From positions 1-48,257 of the IMG/VR virus record IMGVR_UViG_3300037246_001803: a stretch of 48,257 nucleotides of DNA; one strand, 5' to 3'. Both the position numbers and the translations under genes were made by a program. The number at the start of each line of letters is the position of its first letter. Position 1 is the first letter of the stretch. Under the pieces are notes generated by a model that saw only the letters and a list, made by a program, of their open reading frames with translations, was not told the DNA's origin and ran no database searches. Shown in pieces: positions 39,525 to 46,392 of the stretch. The stretch comes from a virus.

Positions 39525-41016
39525 CGAAAAACACTACCGCCCACTGCCCAACTGGTACGACCCGAGGGGGGTGAAGGCCCCCCGCTACCGGGTGGTTGAC
39601 TCGAACGCCATGCGGAATATCGCCGGGGCCACCGACAAGGAGGGTGGCGTGATGTTCGTGCCGCTCGACGAGGAGGGGCGCATGATCGTGAACCACGAAC
39701 TGGGCCATGTGGCCTGGAGCCCGGTGGCACCACCCGATGGCAAGACGCTGGTCAACGCCTGCTACATCGCGCTGGAAGAGGCCCGCGTCAACATGGGGCT
39801 CGATGTGCTGGGCCACCCGCTGCGGTTCAAGGAGGCGGGGAAACACGTCAAGGCGTTCGTCAAGGTGCTGGGCAACCCCAGCGGCCGCTATCCACGAGAC
39901 GTGGTGTTCTCGATGCTGAGCCTGTTTGGCACGGACATCGAGGCCCACACATGGAAGCGGTTCCGCGCCGACCTGGAACGAATGGGTCCGAAGAGCGCGC
40001 AGCGCGACAGGCTGGTACGTGTCGAGCGCATCATCATGGATGCCAGGGACCGCATGAACAAGGCGTTCATGCGGTCCAAGGGCGTGGTGCCACCGCAGCC
40101 GGTGATGATGGCACTGGCACGCTGGCTGGCCAAGCGGCTGCGGAGTGCCGAGAAGGCGCACAAGAAGGCGGGCGGACGCACGCCGTTCACCCAGAGTGGC
40201 AGCAGTCCCCGGACGATGTGCGGCTATGGCAAGCCGCCGCCCTCCGAGGGCAAGCCCAGTGGGCAACCCATGGGGCGGGTCTGGGGGCCAGCACGCGACG
40301 AGCGGAAGAATGCGTGGTTCGACTCCGAGACGTACCGCGACCCCGACAACATCAGGCTCAACGGGTTCCCCATGCCGTACAAGGGGGACGTCATGCCGGG
40401 CCGCATGACCGTGGAGGAGCCTGCGCGGCCGCACGACTGCGAGACCATCAAGGACCACAAGAAGCGGACCTGGAGTGCCGCGGAAGAGGGCACGCAGATC
40501 GGCGATGTGTACCGGATCATCACCGACCAGCGGGTGTTCAAGCGGAAGCTGAAGCGCAAGCGTGGTGGTGGCACGGTGCTGTTCGACATCAGCGGCTCGA
40601 TGGACGAACTGGCCGACTGCATCAACGAGGTGATTGCCGCCAACCCGGCAGCCACCACCTGCGCCACGTACTGCGGCGACGGCTCACGCGGCACGCTGAA
40701 GGTGATCGTGCGTGACGGCTCGAAGGTCGAGCCCGTCGAGATGGAGCCCGAACATGGTGGCAACGTGGTCGACCTGCCCGCAGTGGACTGGCTGAGCCGC
40801 ATGCCCGAGCCACGGGTGTGGGTGACCGACCAGGGTTGCACAGGCCAGAACGACGAGGGCAGCCCCGAACTGCTGCGGATGTGCCTCAAGCTGTGCGACG
40901 CCCACAACATCAGCATCGTGGAGTCACCGTGGAAGGTGGCCGAGTTCCTGAAGGACTGGTCCGAAGGCATGACCAACACCCGACCGAAGTCACGCTGGCT
41001 GGAAGAGGACGAATAA
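39514..41016 (+). CDS. CobT-like protein: HExxH zincin domain plus VWA domain
   Basis: 500 aa. HELGH at 61-65 and ALEEARVN at 86-93 recreate the HExxH...(E/D)xxR pattern of metallopeptidase-like domains in CobT/DUF2201-type proteins. Residues 150-350 are a basic, partly disordered linker. The VWA domain starts at VLFDISGSMD (355-364) with the metal-site residues Asp358, Ser360 and Ser362, and a later Asp439. With the ATPase it forms the MoxR-VWA pair known from RavA-ViaA, NorQ-NorD and CobS-CobT-like systems; CobS/CobT-like pairs occur in some large myophages without settled function. Confidence 0.85.
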   Translation: MLGNEKHYRPLPNWYDPRGVKAPRYRVVDSNAMRNIAGATDKEGGVMFVPLDEEGRMIVNHELGHVAWSPVAPPDGKTLVNACYIALEEARVNMGLDVLGHPLRFKEAGKHVKAFVKVLGNPSGRYPRDVVFSMLSLFGTDIEAHTWKRFRADLERMGPKSAQRDRLVRVERIIMDARDRMNKAFMRSKGVVPPQPVMMALARWLAKRLRSAEKAHKKAGGRTPFTQSGSSPRTMCGYGKPPPSEGKPSGQPMGRVWGPARDERKNAWFDSETYRDPDNIRLNGFPMPYKGDVMPGRMTVEEPARPHDCETIKDHKKRTWSAAEEGTQIGDVYRIITDQRVFKRKLKRKRGGGTVLFDISGSMDELADCINEVIAANPAATTCATYCGDGSRGTLKVIVRDGSKVEPVEMEPEHGGNVVDLPAVDWLSRMPEPRVWVTDQGCTGQNDEGSPELLRMCLKLCDAHNISIVESPWKVAEFLKDWSEGMTNTRPKSRWLEEDE

Positions 41017-41112
41017 TGCAAGCGTGCAGCCGGGGCAACCGCGACAGGAACGGTACGGGTGCTGCTGAACCTGTGCCCCGGCTGCACACCATTGCGCCCG
41101 ATAGGAGTGCGG

Positions 41113-41364
41113 GTGAGACGAGTATTCGAGTTTGCGTTTTGGTTGGCAGGCACCGCGATGAGTATCGCTGTGCTGCTCATCATGGTGCGGTGTATATCCA
41201 ACACCGCAGTAGGAGATTGCGATGGAAGTGAGTTTGACCGACGAGCAGCGAGCGGAGACGTTTGTCCAGAACGCCTACGACACGACCAAGGTGGTGCTGA
41301 CGGAGTACCCGCTGGAATCGAGCCGGTTCCCCGTTCGGCTCTGGAAATACACCGCGTTCGTTAA
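41113..41364 (+). CDS. Uncertain small membrane protein
   Basis: GTG 41113 with AGGAG 6-8 bases upstream opens a frame of 83 aa whose residues 5-25 form a transmembrane helix (EFAFWLAGTAMSIAVLLIM). It overlaps the well-supported next gene by 143 bases, so only the first 37 codons are free; a competing frame from ATG 41016 is Arg-rich and looks artificial. The 205-base gap 41017-41221 holds nothing better. Confidence 0.3.
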   Translation: MRRVFEFAFWLAGTAMSIAVLLIMVRCISNTAVGDCDGSEFDRRAASGDVCPERLRHDQGGADGVPAGIEPVPRSALEIHRVR

Positions 41365-41557
41365 CGACGACAAGGTGGGCGGCTGGGTGAGCAACACGAT
41401 CGAGACGGCCATCTACGGCGGGTCACACACCCCGTCCGAGGTGCGTGAGATGCACGCCGGGCGGCTGCTGCACGTCTACGGGGTAGCCGAGCTGGCCCAG
41501 ATGATGAAGGCAACAGAGCACGACCCCGACGACGTGCCCGACGAGATCGACGTATGA
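41222..41557 (+). CDS. Hypothetical alpha/beta protein
   Basis: 111 aa behind AGGAG. Mixed fold (TTKVVLTEYPLESSRFPVRLWKY; GRLLHVYGVAELAQMM), acidic tail. No motif known to me. It is coupled by ATGA to the zinc-knuckle protein, itself coupled to the integrase, so these three are co-translated. Confidence 0.65.
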   Translation: MEVSLTDEQRAETFVQNAYDTTKVVLTEYPLESSRFPVRLWKYTAFVNDDKVGGWVSNTIETAIYGGSHTPSEVREMHAGRLLHVYGVAELAQMMKATEHDPDDVPDEIDV

Positions 41558-41721
41558 CAATCGTGACGTGGAGATGTGTCATCTGCAATGACCTGAACAG
41601 CGGCTACGGCAACAACCCGGCCCCGGTCAGGGACACTGGGCGGTGCTGCAACGACTGCAACGCCGTCGCCGTGATACCGGCACGCCTGGAGCAGATATTC
41701 CGAAGGGAGCACGAAGAGTGA
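41554..41721 (+). CDS. 55-aa zinc-knuckle protein
   Basis: From ATG 41554 (ATGA overlap) to a TGA overlapping the integrase GTG. Two Cys pairs, CVIC at 8-11 and CCNDC at 31-35, are placed to bind one zinc; the C-terminus is a short helix (ARLEQIFRREHEE). Too short for usual gene finding, but start, stop and Cys layout are convincing. It may be an excision or regulation helper of the integrase, judged only from coupling. Confidence 0.65.
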   Translation: MTIVTWRCVICNDLNSGYGNNPAPVRDTGRCCNDCNAVAVIPARLEQIFRREHEE

Positions 41722-42299
41722 AATATCCCCCCCACCCGTTGACGCGAGATCAGGTCGTTAGGCTGATCGAGTTCGCGTCACGATCCAGGTGCGGCCTGCG
41801 TGAAGCGGCACATCTCACCGTGCTGTATCGCACTGGGATGCGCTGCGCCGAGAGCTGCAACCTGGATATGGCGGACCTCCGCTGCCACGGAGAGTCCGCC
41901 ATGGTGGTGCGGGTTACGCACCCCAAGGGCTGGCAACGGGGGGCGATGCCAAGAGAGATTGGGCTGGACCCCAAGGCTGCACGGACACTGCGTATGTGGC
42001 TCGTGCAGCGGGGTTCGGAGGCGGGCCCGGTGTTCATTACCGCAGGGGGACTCCGGGTCCGTCCATCGCACATCCGCAGGCTGATCCCACGGCTGGCACA
42101 CGAGGCGGGCATCCACCGCCGCTGCCACCCGCACGCCCTGCGACACACGTTTGCACGCGAGCTGTACGACGAAGGCGTTGGCCTCGTCGAGATCATGCTC
42201 GCGCTGGGTCACACGTCGCTGGCGACGACCCAGAAATATCTTCGGAGCATCGGAGCAACGGAAGTGGTCAATGTGACCGCTGGCCGTGGTGGGTGGTGA
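41718..42299 (+). CDS. Tyrosine recombinase (integrase), catalytic domain only
   Basis: 193 aa, GTG 41718 with GGGAG 8 bases upstream. All catalytic residues are visible: Arg42 (TGMR), Lys70 (HPKGW), His139-x-x-Arg142 (HALRH), His165 (LGHTS) and Tyr174 (TTQKY). The usual N-terminal arm- and core-binding domains are missing, giving a short XerC-like or minimal phage recombinase. It could integrate the genome or resolve dimers. No attachment site could be identified nearby. Confidence 0.85.
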   Translation: MKYPPHPLTRDQVVRLIEFASRSRCGLREAAHLTVLYRTGMRCAESCNLDMADLRCHGESAMVVRVTHPKGWQRGAMPREIGLDPKAARTLRMWLVQRGSEAGPVFITAGGLRVRPSHIRRLIPRLAHEAGIHRRCHPHALRHTFARELYDEGVGLVEIMLALGHTSLATTQKYLRSIGATEVVNVTAGRGGW

Positions 42300-42343
42300 C
42301 ACCCGCGTGAACCGCTGGGCACTGACGCCCACTGGAGAGGACC

Positions 42344-42919
42344 GTGAAAGTTATGAGCAAAGCACAGGGCGCCACCTGGAACCACGGCAACAAGAACGTC
42401 CGCAAGTACGTGTGCTTCGAGAAGGGGTGCGACTTCATCGGCCCCAGCGGGCTGCAACTGGGCAAGCATTTCAAGGACCACCCCGAGCACCGCACCGACG
42501 AGCAGCGCGAGAAGTGGCTCGCCAACGTGGCGTCCACCGCAGCGCGTGATCGGGTCAAGCAGCACAACCTCGATCTGGAGCAGGACCGCATCGCCGCCCG
42601 CAAGAAGCAGAAGTCCAAGGCTGCGAAGTCAGCCCGGGTCAGCGAGACGGCTGCCGAGCGGCGCGCACGGCTCGACCTGAAGAACATCGCGCAGAACGCA
42701 GCGCGGAAACTGGGCAGAGCCGACCGCCCGTTGGTGGTCAAGCGGACACGCGGCAAGGGCAAGCCCAAGACGAGCAAGGCCAAGGCCAAGAAGGACATGC
42801 AGCGCACGCTGCGCAACCACTCGATGCGGGGCAAGGACCACAAGTTCTGCACGAGCTGTGGCGGGCCACGGGCTGGCACGTTCAAGTTCTGCGCCCACTG
42901 CGGCTACAAGCTGCTGTGA
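42344..42919 (+). CDS. Two-zinc-finger basic protein
   Basis: 191 aa from GTG 42344 behind GGAGAGG. N-terminal C2H2-type finger (YVCFEKGCDF...LGKHFKDHPEH), a long Lys/Arg/Ala-rich helical centre with GKGKPKTSKAKAKK, and a C-terminal zinc ribbon (CTSCG...CAHCGY). The mix of a C2H2-like finger and a ribbon is rare in bacterial phages. DNA- or RNA-binding is inferred; target unknown. Confidence 0.65.
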   Translation: MKVMSKAQGATWNHGNKNVRKYVCFEKGCDFIGPSGLQLGKHFKDHPEHRTDEQREKWLANVASTAARDRVKQHNLDLEQDRIAARKKQKSKAAKSARVSETAAERRARLDLKNIAQNAARKLGRADRPLVVKRTRGKGKPKTSKAKAKKDMQRTLRNHSMRGKDHKFCTSCGGPRAGTFKFCAHCGYKLL

Positions 42920-42969
42920 CCGACTGCGACACCCTACCACTCACCACATAGGAGCGATGGAGATATGCA

Positions 42970-43284
42970 ATGGGCAAGCTGCGAGTGGACCTGGGGTCCG
43001 GGGGTGAGGTCACCATCCGGTTCCCAGCTCGGACCTGGAACAAAGCACACCGCGAGATCGAGAGCCTGCGCGATGACCCACCGCGGGGCTACAAGCTGCG
43101 GGGTTCGCAGGTGACACCGAAAAACAAGAGCGGCACGCGGTGCAACCTGAAGATGACGTTCGACTACGTGGACACCCGAGAGCCGGTGTTCACCATGAGC
43201 GAAGCCCACGACTGGTTCGGGGACTACGCACGGAGGGCAAGCAGTGGCAAAGACACTGAAAAAACAAGGGCTACACAGCCATAA
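42970..43284 (+). CDS. Hypothetical protein
   Basis: 104 aa behind GGAG. Strand-rich N-terminal part (LRVDLGSGGEVTIRFP), basic centre and polar end. Ends 40 bases inside the next gene. No family recognised. Confidence 0.55.
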   Translation: MGKLRVDLGSGGEVTIRFPARTWNKAHREIESLRDDPPRGYKLRGSQVTPKNKSGTRCNLKMTFDYVDTREPVFTMSEAHDWFGDYARRASSGKDTEKTRATQP

Positions 43285-43597
43285 GACCCACGTTATGCCC
43301 ATCAAGCGCCTGCGACTAGCGAAAGGCTGGTCGCAGGCGCGGCTGGCAGGCATCTCGGGGGTCAGCGTGGTGCGTGTCGCTGCGCTGGAGGCCAACAAGC
43401 AGAGCGTGTACCTGGCGATGAAGATCCGCACGCTCTGCAAGCTGGCGATGGCGCTCGATTGCGCGCCGTCGGACATCCTGCCGTTTCTGGAGGCCCGACC
43501 GAAAGCAACCGCGTTCGACGATGCCGTCCGGGGCCAGCTGGTCACGGACACGAACCCACACCCATCACAGAGGAGCAAGGATGTCGACGAGAGATAA
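43244..43597 (+). CDS. XRE-family HTH regulator
   Basis: 117 aa, GTG start behind CGGAGGG. Residues 19-75 are a Cro/CI-type helix-turn-helix (IKRLRLAKGWSQARLAGISGV then VAALEANKQ; LCKLAMALDCAPSDILPFLE). Such small regulators at the end of an early operon typically act like Cro. It may compete with the repressor at 45977-46297 for operators near 46340. Confidence 0.75.
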   Translation: MAKTLKKQGLHSHKTHVMPIKRLRLAKGWSQARLAGISGVSVVRVAALEANKQSVYLAMKIRTLCKLAMALDCAPSDILPFLEARPKATAFDDAVRGQLVTDTNPHPSQRSKDVDER

Positions 43598-43964
43598 GCG
43601 GATACAGAGCAGATACGACGGGTTCCGAGACGAATTGGGCGACGCCGTCCGATTCAAAATGGATTCAGAGCGCCTGAAGATACGCGAGTTGGCAGCCGAG
43701 TTGGGCATCAGTGCGTCATCGCTGTCCCAGATCCGTATGGGGTCAGCGGGAACAGAGCGCGCGGTGCCGAAATTGGAACACCACTTCCGCGTGCTGCACT
43801 GGCTGGATGCGCCACTCGGTCAGTTCGAGTCCAATGTCGATGGAACCAGAGCAGAATCCAGCATCAACGACGTGTGGGACGTGATCATGCGGCTGAAACT
43901 GCCCGCACGGAGTCGCAGCCAGATGGCCGAGGTGATCACGGTGCTGTGGGAGAATCAGGTTTGA
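43581..43964 (+). CDS. HTH DNA-binding protein
   Basis: 127 aa from ATG 43581 with AGAGGAG upstream; earlier in-frame ATG is within the preceding gene. ELAAELGISASSLSQIRMG at 38-56 is a helix-turn-helix. The C-terminal part (VWDVIMRLKLPARSRSQMAEVITVLWE) is helical and may dimerise. Last gene of the rightward operon; ends 10 bases inside the convergent resolvase. Confidence 0.65.
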   Translation: MSTRDKRIQSRYDGFRDELGDAVRFKMDSERLKIRELAAELGISASSLSQIRMGSAGTERAVPKLEHHFRVLHWLDAPLGQFESNVDGTRAESSINDVWDVIMRLKLPARSRSQMAEVITVLWENQV

Positions 43965-44455
43965 GAGACTACACCGACATTCCCGTCATCATCGGACTGG
44001 CTTTGACCATGCTTCTCGGTGGGTACGCTCTCGGTCTCAGTCACGGTGATTCGGACGTACTCTTTCCCGCGGGGGACTCCGAACCAACGCACGATCGGTT
44101 CACCAATGCAGGATGGTTTGTCACTAGCAATGACCCCGCACCCTACACTCACGACGAGCTTTCCCGTCTTGCGGAGAGCAACGCTCTGCGGCTGGAGGCC
44201 ATCCAGGAGTGGCTTAATCGACGCCATTAGGTTGTCGTGGTCAGGCGGCTGCCCTGACCGGTAGCAGTCGAACAGGACCGTGGCCCTCTCGAACGGCTGA
44301 GGGGGCCACTCCGGTCCCATCTCCTCGCGCACGGCCCACACCACCGCCTCGCGCCACATCCTGCGTTCCTTCGCCTGCTTGCTCCAGTGTCCCTTGCTGT
44401 ACGCATTCGGAAGACTGGGCGCACCCTTTACATCGAAATTCAGCTCGAAATTCAA
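43955..44455 (-). CDS. RusA-like Holliday-junction resolvase
   Basis: 166 aa. The core GQPPDHDNLMASIKPLLDGL gives Asp72 and Asp74 and a third acidic site at Asp85 or Asp112 (GVIASDKP). This matches RusA in order and spacing, but the Lys of the DNxxK motif is Ala78. The C-terminal 30 residues are an unrelated polar tail. It would cut recombination branches made by the exonuclease/annealase pair before packaging. Convergent with the HTH gene and antisense to a TTG frame at 43961-44230. Confidence 0.8.
   Translation of the reverse strand: MNFELNFDVKGAPSLPNAYSKGHWSKQAKERRMWREAVVWAVREEMGPEWPPQPFERATVLFDCYRSGQPPDHDNLMASIKPLLDGLQPQSVALRKTGKLVVSVGCGVIASDKPSCIGEPIVRWFGVPRGKEYVRITVTETESVPTEKHGQSQSDDDGNVGVVSQT
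43961..44230 (+). CDS. Doubtful antisense membrane protein frame
   Basis: 89 aa from TTG 43961 (TTGA overlap, GGGAGAA upstream). Residues 6-25 form a clean transmembrane helix and the rest looks protein-like (WFVTSNDPAPYTHDELSRLAESNA). It lies almost wholly antisense to the resolvase gene, which is the better supported reading. Kept as a candidate because its start context is good. Confidence 0.3.
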   Translation: MRDYTDIPVIIGLALTMLLGGYALGLSHGDSDVLFPAGDSEPTHDRFTNAGWFVTSNDPAPYTHDELSRLAESNALRLEAIQEWLNRRH

Positions 44456-44700
44456 AGAAACAGTTCCAGTTGTCCGTGTCGGATGGTCAGCTTCAATTCG
44501 ATCGGCGCCTGCGGGATGCGCTTGCGGGGTTCGAGCCGCGCGGTCAATTCACCGTGCTTGTCGCGCGAGAACACGCACGTCACGCTGAACGACACCTGCC
44601 CAATGTCCATTTCGCACGCCTTGCCAATCTCGTCGAGTTCGCCGTGCAGTAGGCGCGCGAACTGCGAGCCGATCTCTGCTGCTAGTTGTGTGTCCGCCAT
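44452..44700 (-). CDS. Hypothetical protein of the recombination cluster
   Basis: 82 aa overlapping the resolvase start by 4 bases. N-terminal helices (LAAEIGSQFARLLHGELDEI), then strands (VSFSVTCVFSRDKHGELTARLEP). A small single-domain protein, perhaps an accessory of the ATPase or the resolvase. No family. Confidence 0.6.
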   Translation of the reverse strand: MADTQLAAEIGSQFARLLHGELDEIGKACEMDIGQVSFSVTCVFSRDKHGELTARLEPRKRIPQAPIELKLTIRHGQLELFL

Positions 44701-44701
44701 A

Positions 44702-45631
44702 TTAATCCTTCAATCTGAAGTCGCTGCCACCCACTGCACGCAGGGGTGTACGACGTTCGGTAGGGGTGAATTGCTCGAACCGACAGGTCCGATGGTTGCG
44801 TAGGTAGAGCCCCATGGGTCCTTCCCCACCCGTGCGGCGTGACGCTTGCAGGAAGAGTTTGACGGGAACGATTCCTGTGTTTGTGACATCCGCGACCTGC
44901 TTCTCCAATTTCACCACCTGATCGGCCCAGAATTGCAGGTTGCCACCCTTCGCTTGGCCCAGCTTGTTAGTCTCACTGACGATCAAGAAGGAAACAGAGC
45001 CATTCGACATGCGCCGCGCCACCATGGCCCACAGCGAGTAGTCCCGCAGCGTGCGCAGGTAGTCGCGGCCGCTCATTTCAGCAATCGTGTTGATTGAGTC
45101 CATGCAGACAAGTACCGGTGGACCATTTTCATCCGTGGCGATGGCGATGTCGCACTGAACATCTTCGGGTGTCTGGCCTTTGCCAATATGGAGCACATGC
45201 AGGAAGTTTTGCGCATCAATGCAGCCAGGGTGGGCCTGGAGGTAGCTTCCAATCCGGTACGACAGTTCTTGCATGTCTAACTCGGCGGATAGGTACACGA
45301 CTTGCCAGTTCATCGTGGCTGCCGCTTCGATGCACTGCGAAAGCGCAAAGAATGTCTTCCCACACTTCTCGGAGCCAAGCACGACAGACAGACCGTACCC
45401 GCCACCACAATGTGTCATCAGGTAATCCACGCCAGGCGTTGGCCAGCGTGGGAGCCGATCTTCGAGCAATGGATTGCCGAAGTCGATCACTTGCCTTTCG
45501 TTTTCGAGTTGCGGAAGCAGAGCAATCTCTGTCGCCGCCTGCGCTTTCATCCCCGGGGGTATCTCTGGGTCCCCAAAAAATCGTTCCTGACTGTGCTTCG
45601 CTTCCCAGAGAGTATCTACCCACGTCGTCAC
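44702..45631 (-). CDS. RecA/Sak4-like recombination ATPase
   Basis: 309 aa. Walker A GSEKCGKT at 86-93, candidate catalytic Glu117 (YLSAELDMQ), Walker B VLVCMDS at 173-179, then RLRDYSLWAMVARRM and the SFLIVSETNKLGQ strand: the order of RecA/RadA/Sak4-type cores. Phage Sak4 proteins are single-domain RecA relatives that assist annealing. The KaiC/DnaB-like helicases are the alternative; no second domain for that is present. It shares the region with RusA, exonuclease and RecT-like genes. Confidence 0.75.
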   Translation of the reverse strand: MTTWVDTLWEAKHSQERFFGDPEIPPGMKAQAATEIALLPQLENERQVIDFGNPLLEDRLPRWPTPGVDYLMTHCGGGYGLSVVLGSEKCGKTFFALSQCIEAAATMNWQVVYLSAELDMQELSYRIGSYLQAHPGCIDAQNFLHVLHIGKGQTPEDVQCDIAIATDENGPPVLVCMDSINTIAEMSGRDYLRTLRDYSLWAMVARRMSNGSVSFLIVSETNKLGQAKGGNLQFWADQVVKLEKQVADVTNTGIVPVKLFLQASRRTGGEGPMGLYLRNHRTCRFEQFTPTERRTPLRAVGGSDFRLKD

Positions 45632-45975
45632 TTCTTTCCCCCCATGATGACACTAAGAAAACCAACCACTTGCGTTTCCCCGAACTGATCACGCTCTTTC
45701 CAATAGGCTTCATCCATCCGCTCCTGTTCGTCCTGCGCTTGCTGTATCTCCGCTCTGGCACCCGCTTCGCGCGCCCGGGTCAGGTCGGTGAAGGTGAGCC
45801 TGGACCACCACGATCGCACGGCCCTCTTGTGCTGCTTGTATCTCTTCGTCTTGTACGCAGGCCATGCGATCCAATGCCACCACGCTTCTACATCCTTTGG
45901 GTCAATCTCGATTCCCAACGGGTTCTCGATTGACAGCTCCCTGAAAAAATCAGGCCCGAAGACGGGCTTTTCCAT
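45628..45975 (-). CDS. Small Trp-rich protein, possible helicase-loader type
   Basis: 115 aa, ATG 45975 just after the repressor stop; its end overlaps the ATPase start by 4 bases. VEAWWHWIAWPAYKTKRYKQHKRAVRSWWSRL split over residues 29-60 has the W-rich, Lys-rich pattern seen in DnaT/primosomal C-terminal domains. The rest is a charged helix. A replication-loading role would suit a genome lacking its own polymerase, but this is speculation. Confidence 0.5.
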   Translation of the reverse strand: MEKPVFGPDFFRELSIENPLGIEIDPKDVEAWWHWIAWPAYKTKRYKQHKRAVRSWWSRLTFTDLTRAREAGARAEIQQAQDEQERMDEAYWKERDQFGETQVVGFLSVIMGGKK

Positions 45976-45976
45976 G

Positions 45977-46297
45977 CTACCCCCATACGATGTTCTTCTG
46001 TCGGTTTTTAACTCCTCTGCGCCCCTTGTTTCCTGCGGGGGTCAGCTGCATGTAGAGCGGCTGATCCTCGTAGAAGTCTTCGAGCTGCACGTCTGGCCAC
46101 AGCACGGTGCAAATCTCGACTGCAGTGCGTAGCTTCACGTCGTAACCGAGGGTGCGTCGAGACTTCTCGCGCCCTTCGAGGTTGCGCAGTGTCGGGGGAG
46201 AAACCCCCTTCATCCGCTTGCACGCTTGGTAGATGGTCCAGCCTCGTGTCGTGCGAGCCGCTGTCAATTTGCCCGCCAGCTCTGCACGCGATGCCAT
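45977..46297 (-). CDS. Repressor-like HTH protein
   Basis: 106 aa from ATG 46297; an upstream extension to 46390 would run through the control region. Residues 5-45 are XRE-type (LAGKLTAARTTRGWTIYQACKRMKGV split here, then SPPTLRNLEG). The C-terminus is basic and disordered (NKGRRGVKNRQKN). It stands divergent from the exonuclease gene like a CI/Cro switch. No autoproteolysis domain, so it would not be cleaved like lambda CI. Confidence 0.7.
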   Translation of the reverse strand: MASRAELAGKLTAARTTRGWTIYQACKRMKGVSPPTLRNLEGREKSRRTLGYDVKLRTAVEICTVLWPDVQLEDFYEDQPLYMQLTPAGNKGRRGVKNRQKNIVWG

Positions 46298-46303
46298 GAA
46301 ATC

Positions 46304-46331
46304 AATGTATCTCGAACGAAAGAACCTGCAA
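46304..46331 (-). promoter_or_regulatory. Candidate promoter giving a near-leaderless repressor mRNA
   Basis: Minus strand: TTGCAG (46331-46326), 16-base spacer, TACATT (46309-46304, 4 of 6). Transcription would begin at or very near the A of ATG 46297, and no good ribosome site precedes that ATG. Lambda cI made from PRM is leaderless in the same way. Confidence 0.45.
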
Positions 46332-46334
46332 CCC

Positions 46335-46351
46335 GTGACCGCATCTGTCAC
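46335..46351. promoter_or_regulatory. Candidate repressor operator
   Basis: GTGAC-N7-GTCAC, a 17-bp site with perfect 5-base arms, lies just upstream of the repressor -35 and about 42 bases before the exonuclease start. Dyad size and place fit an XRE-type dimer binding both promoters. Confidence 0.5.
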
Positions 46352-46392
46352 ACTGCCGTGGCAATATCCGACTGACACATAAAGGAGCAATC

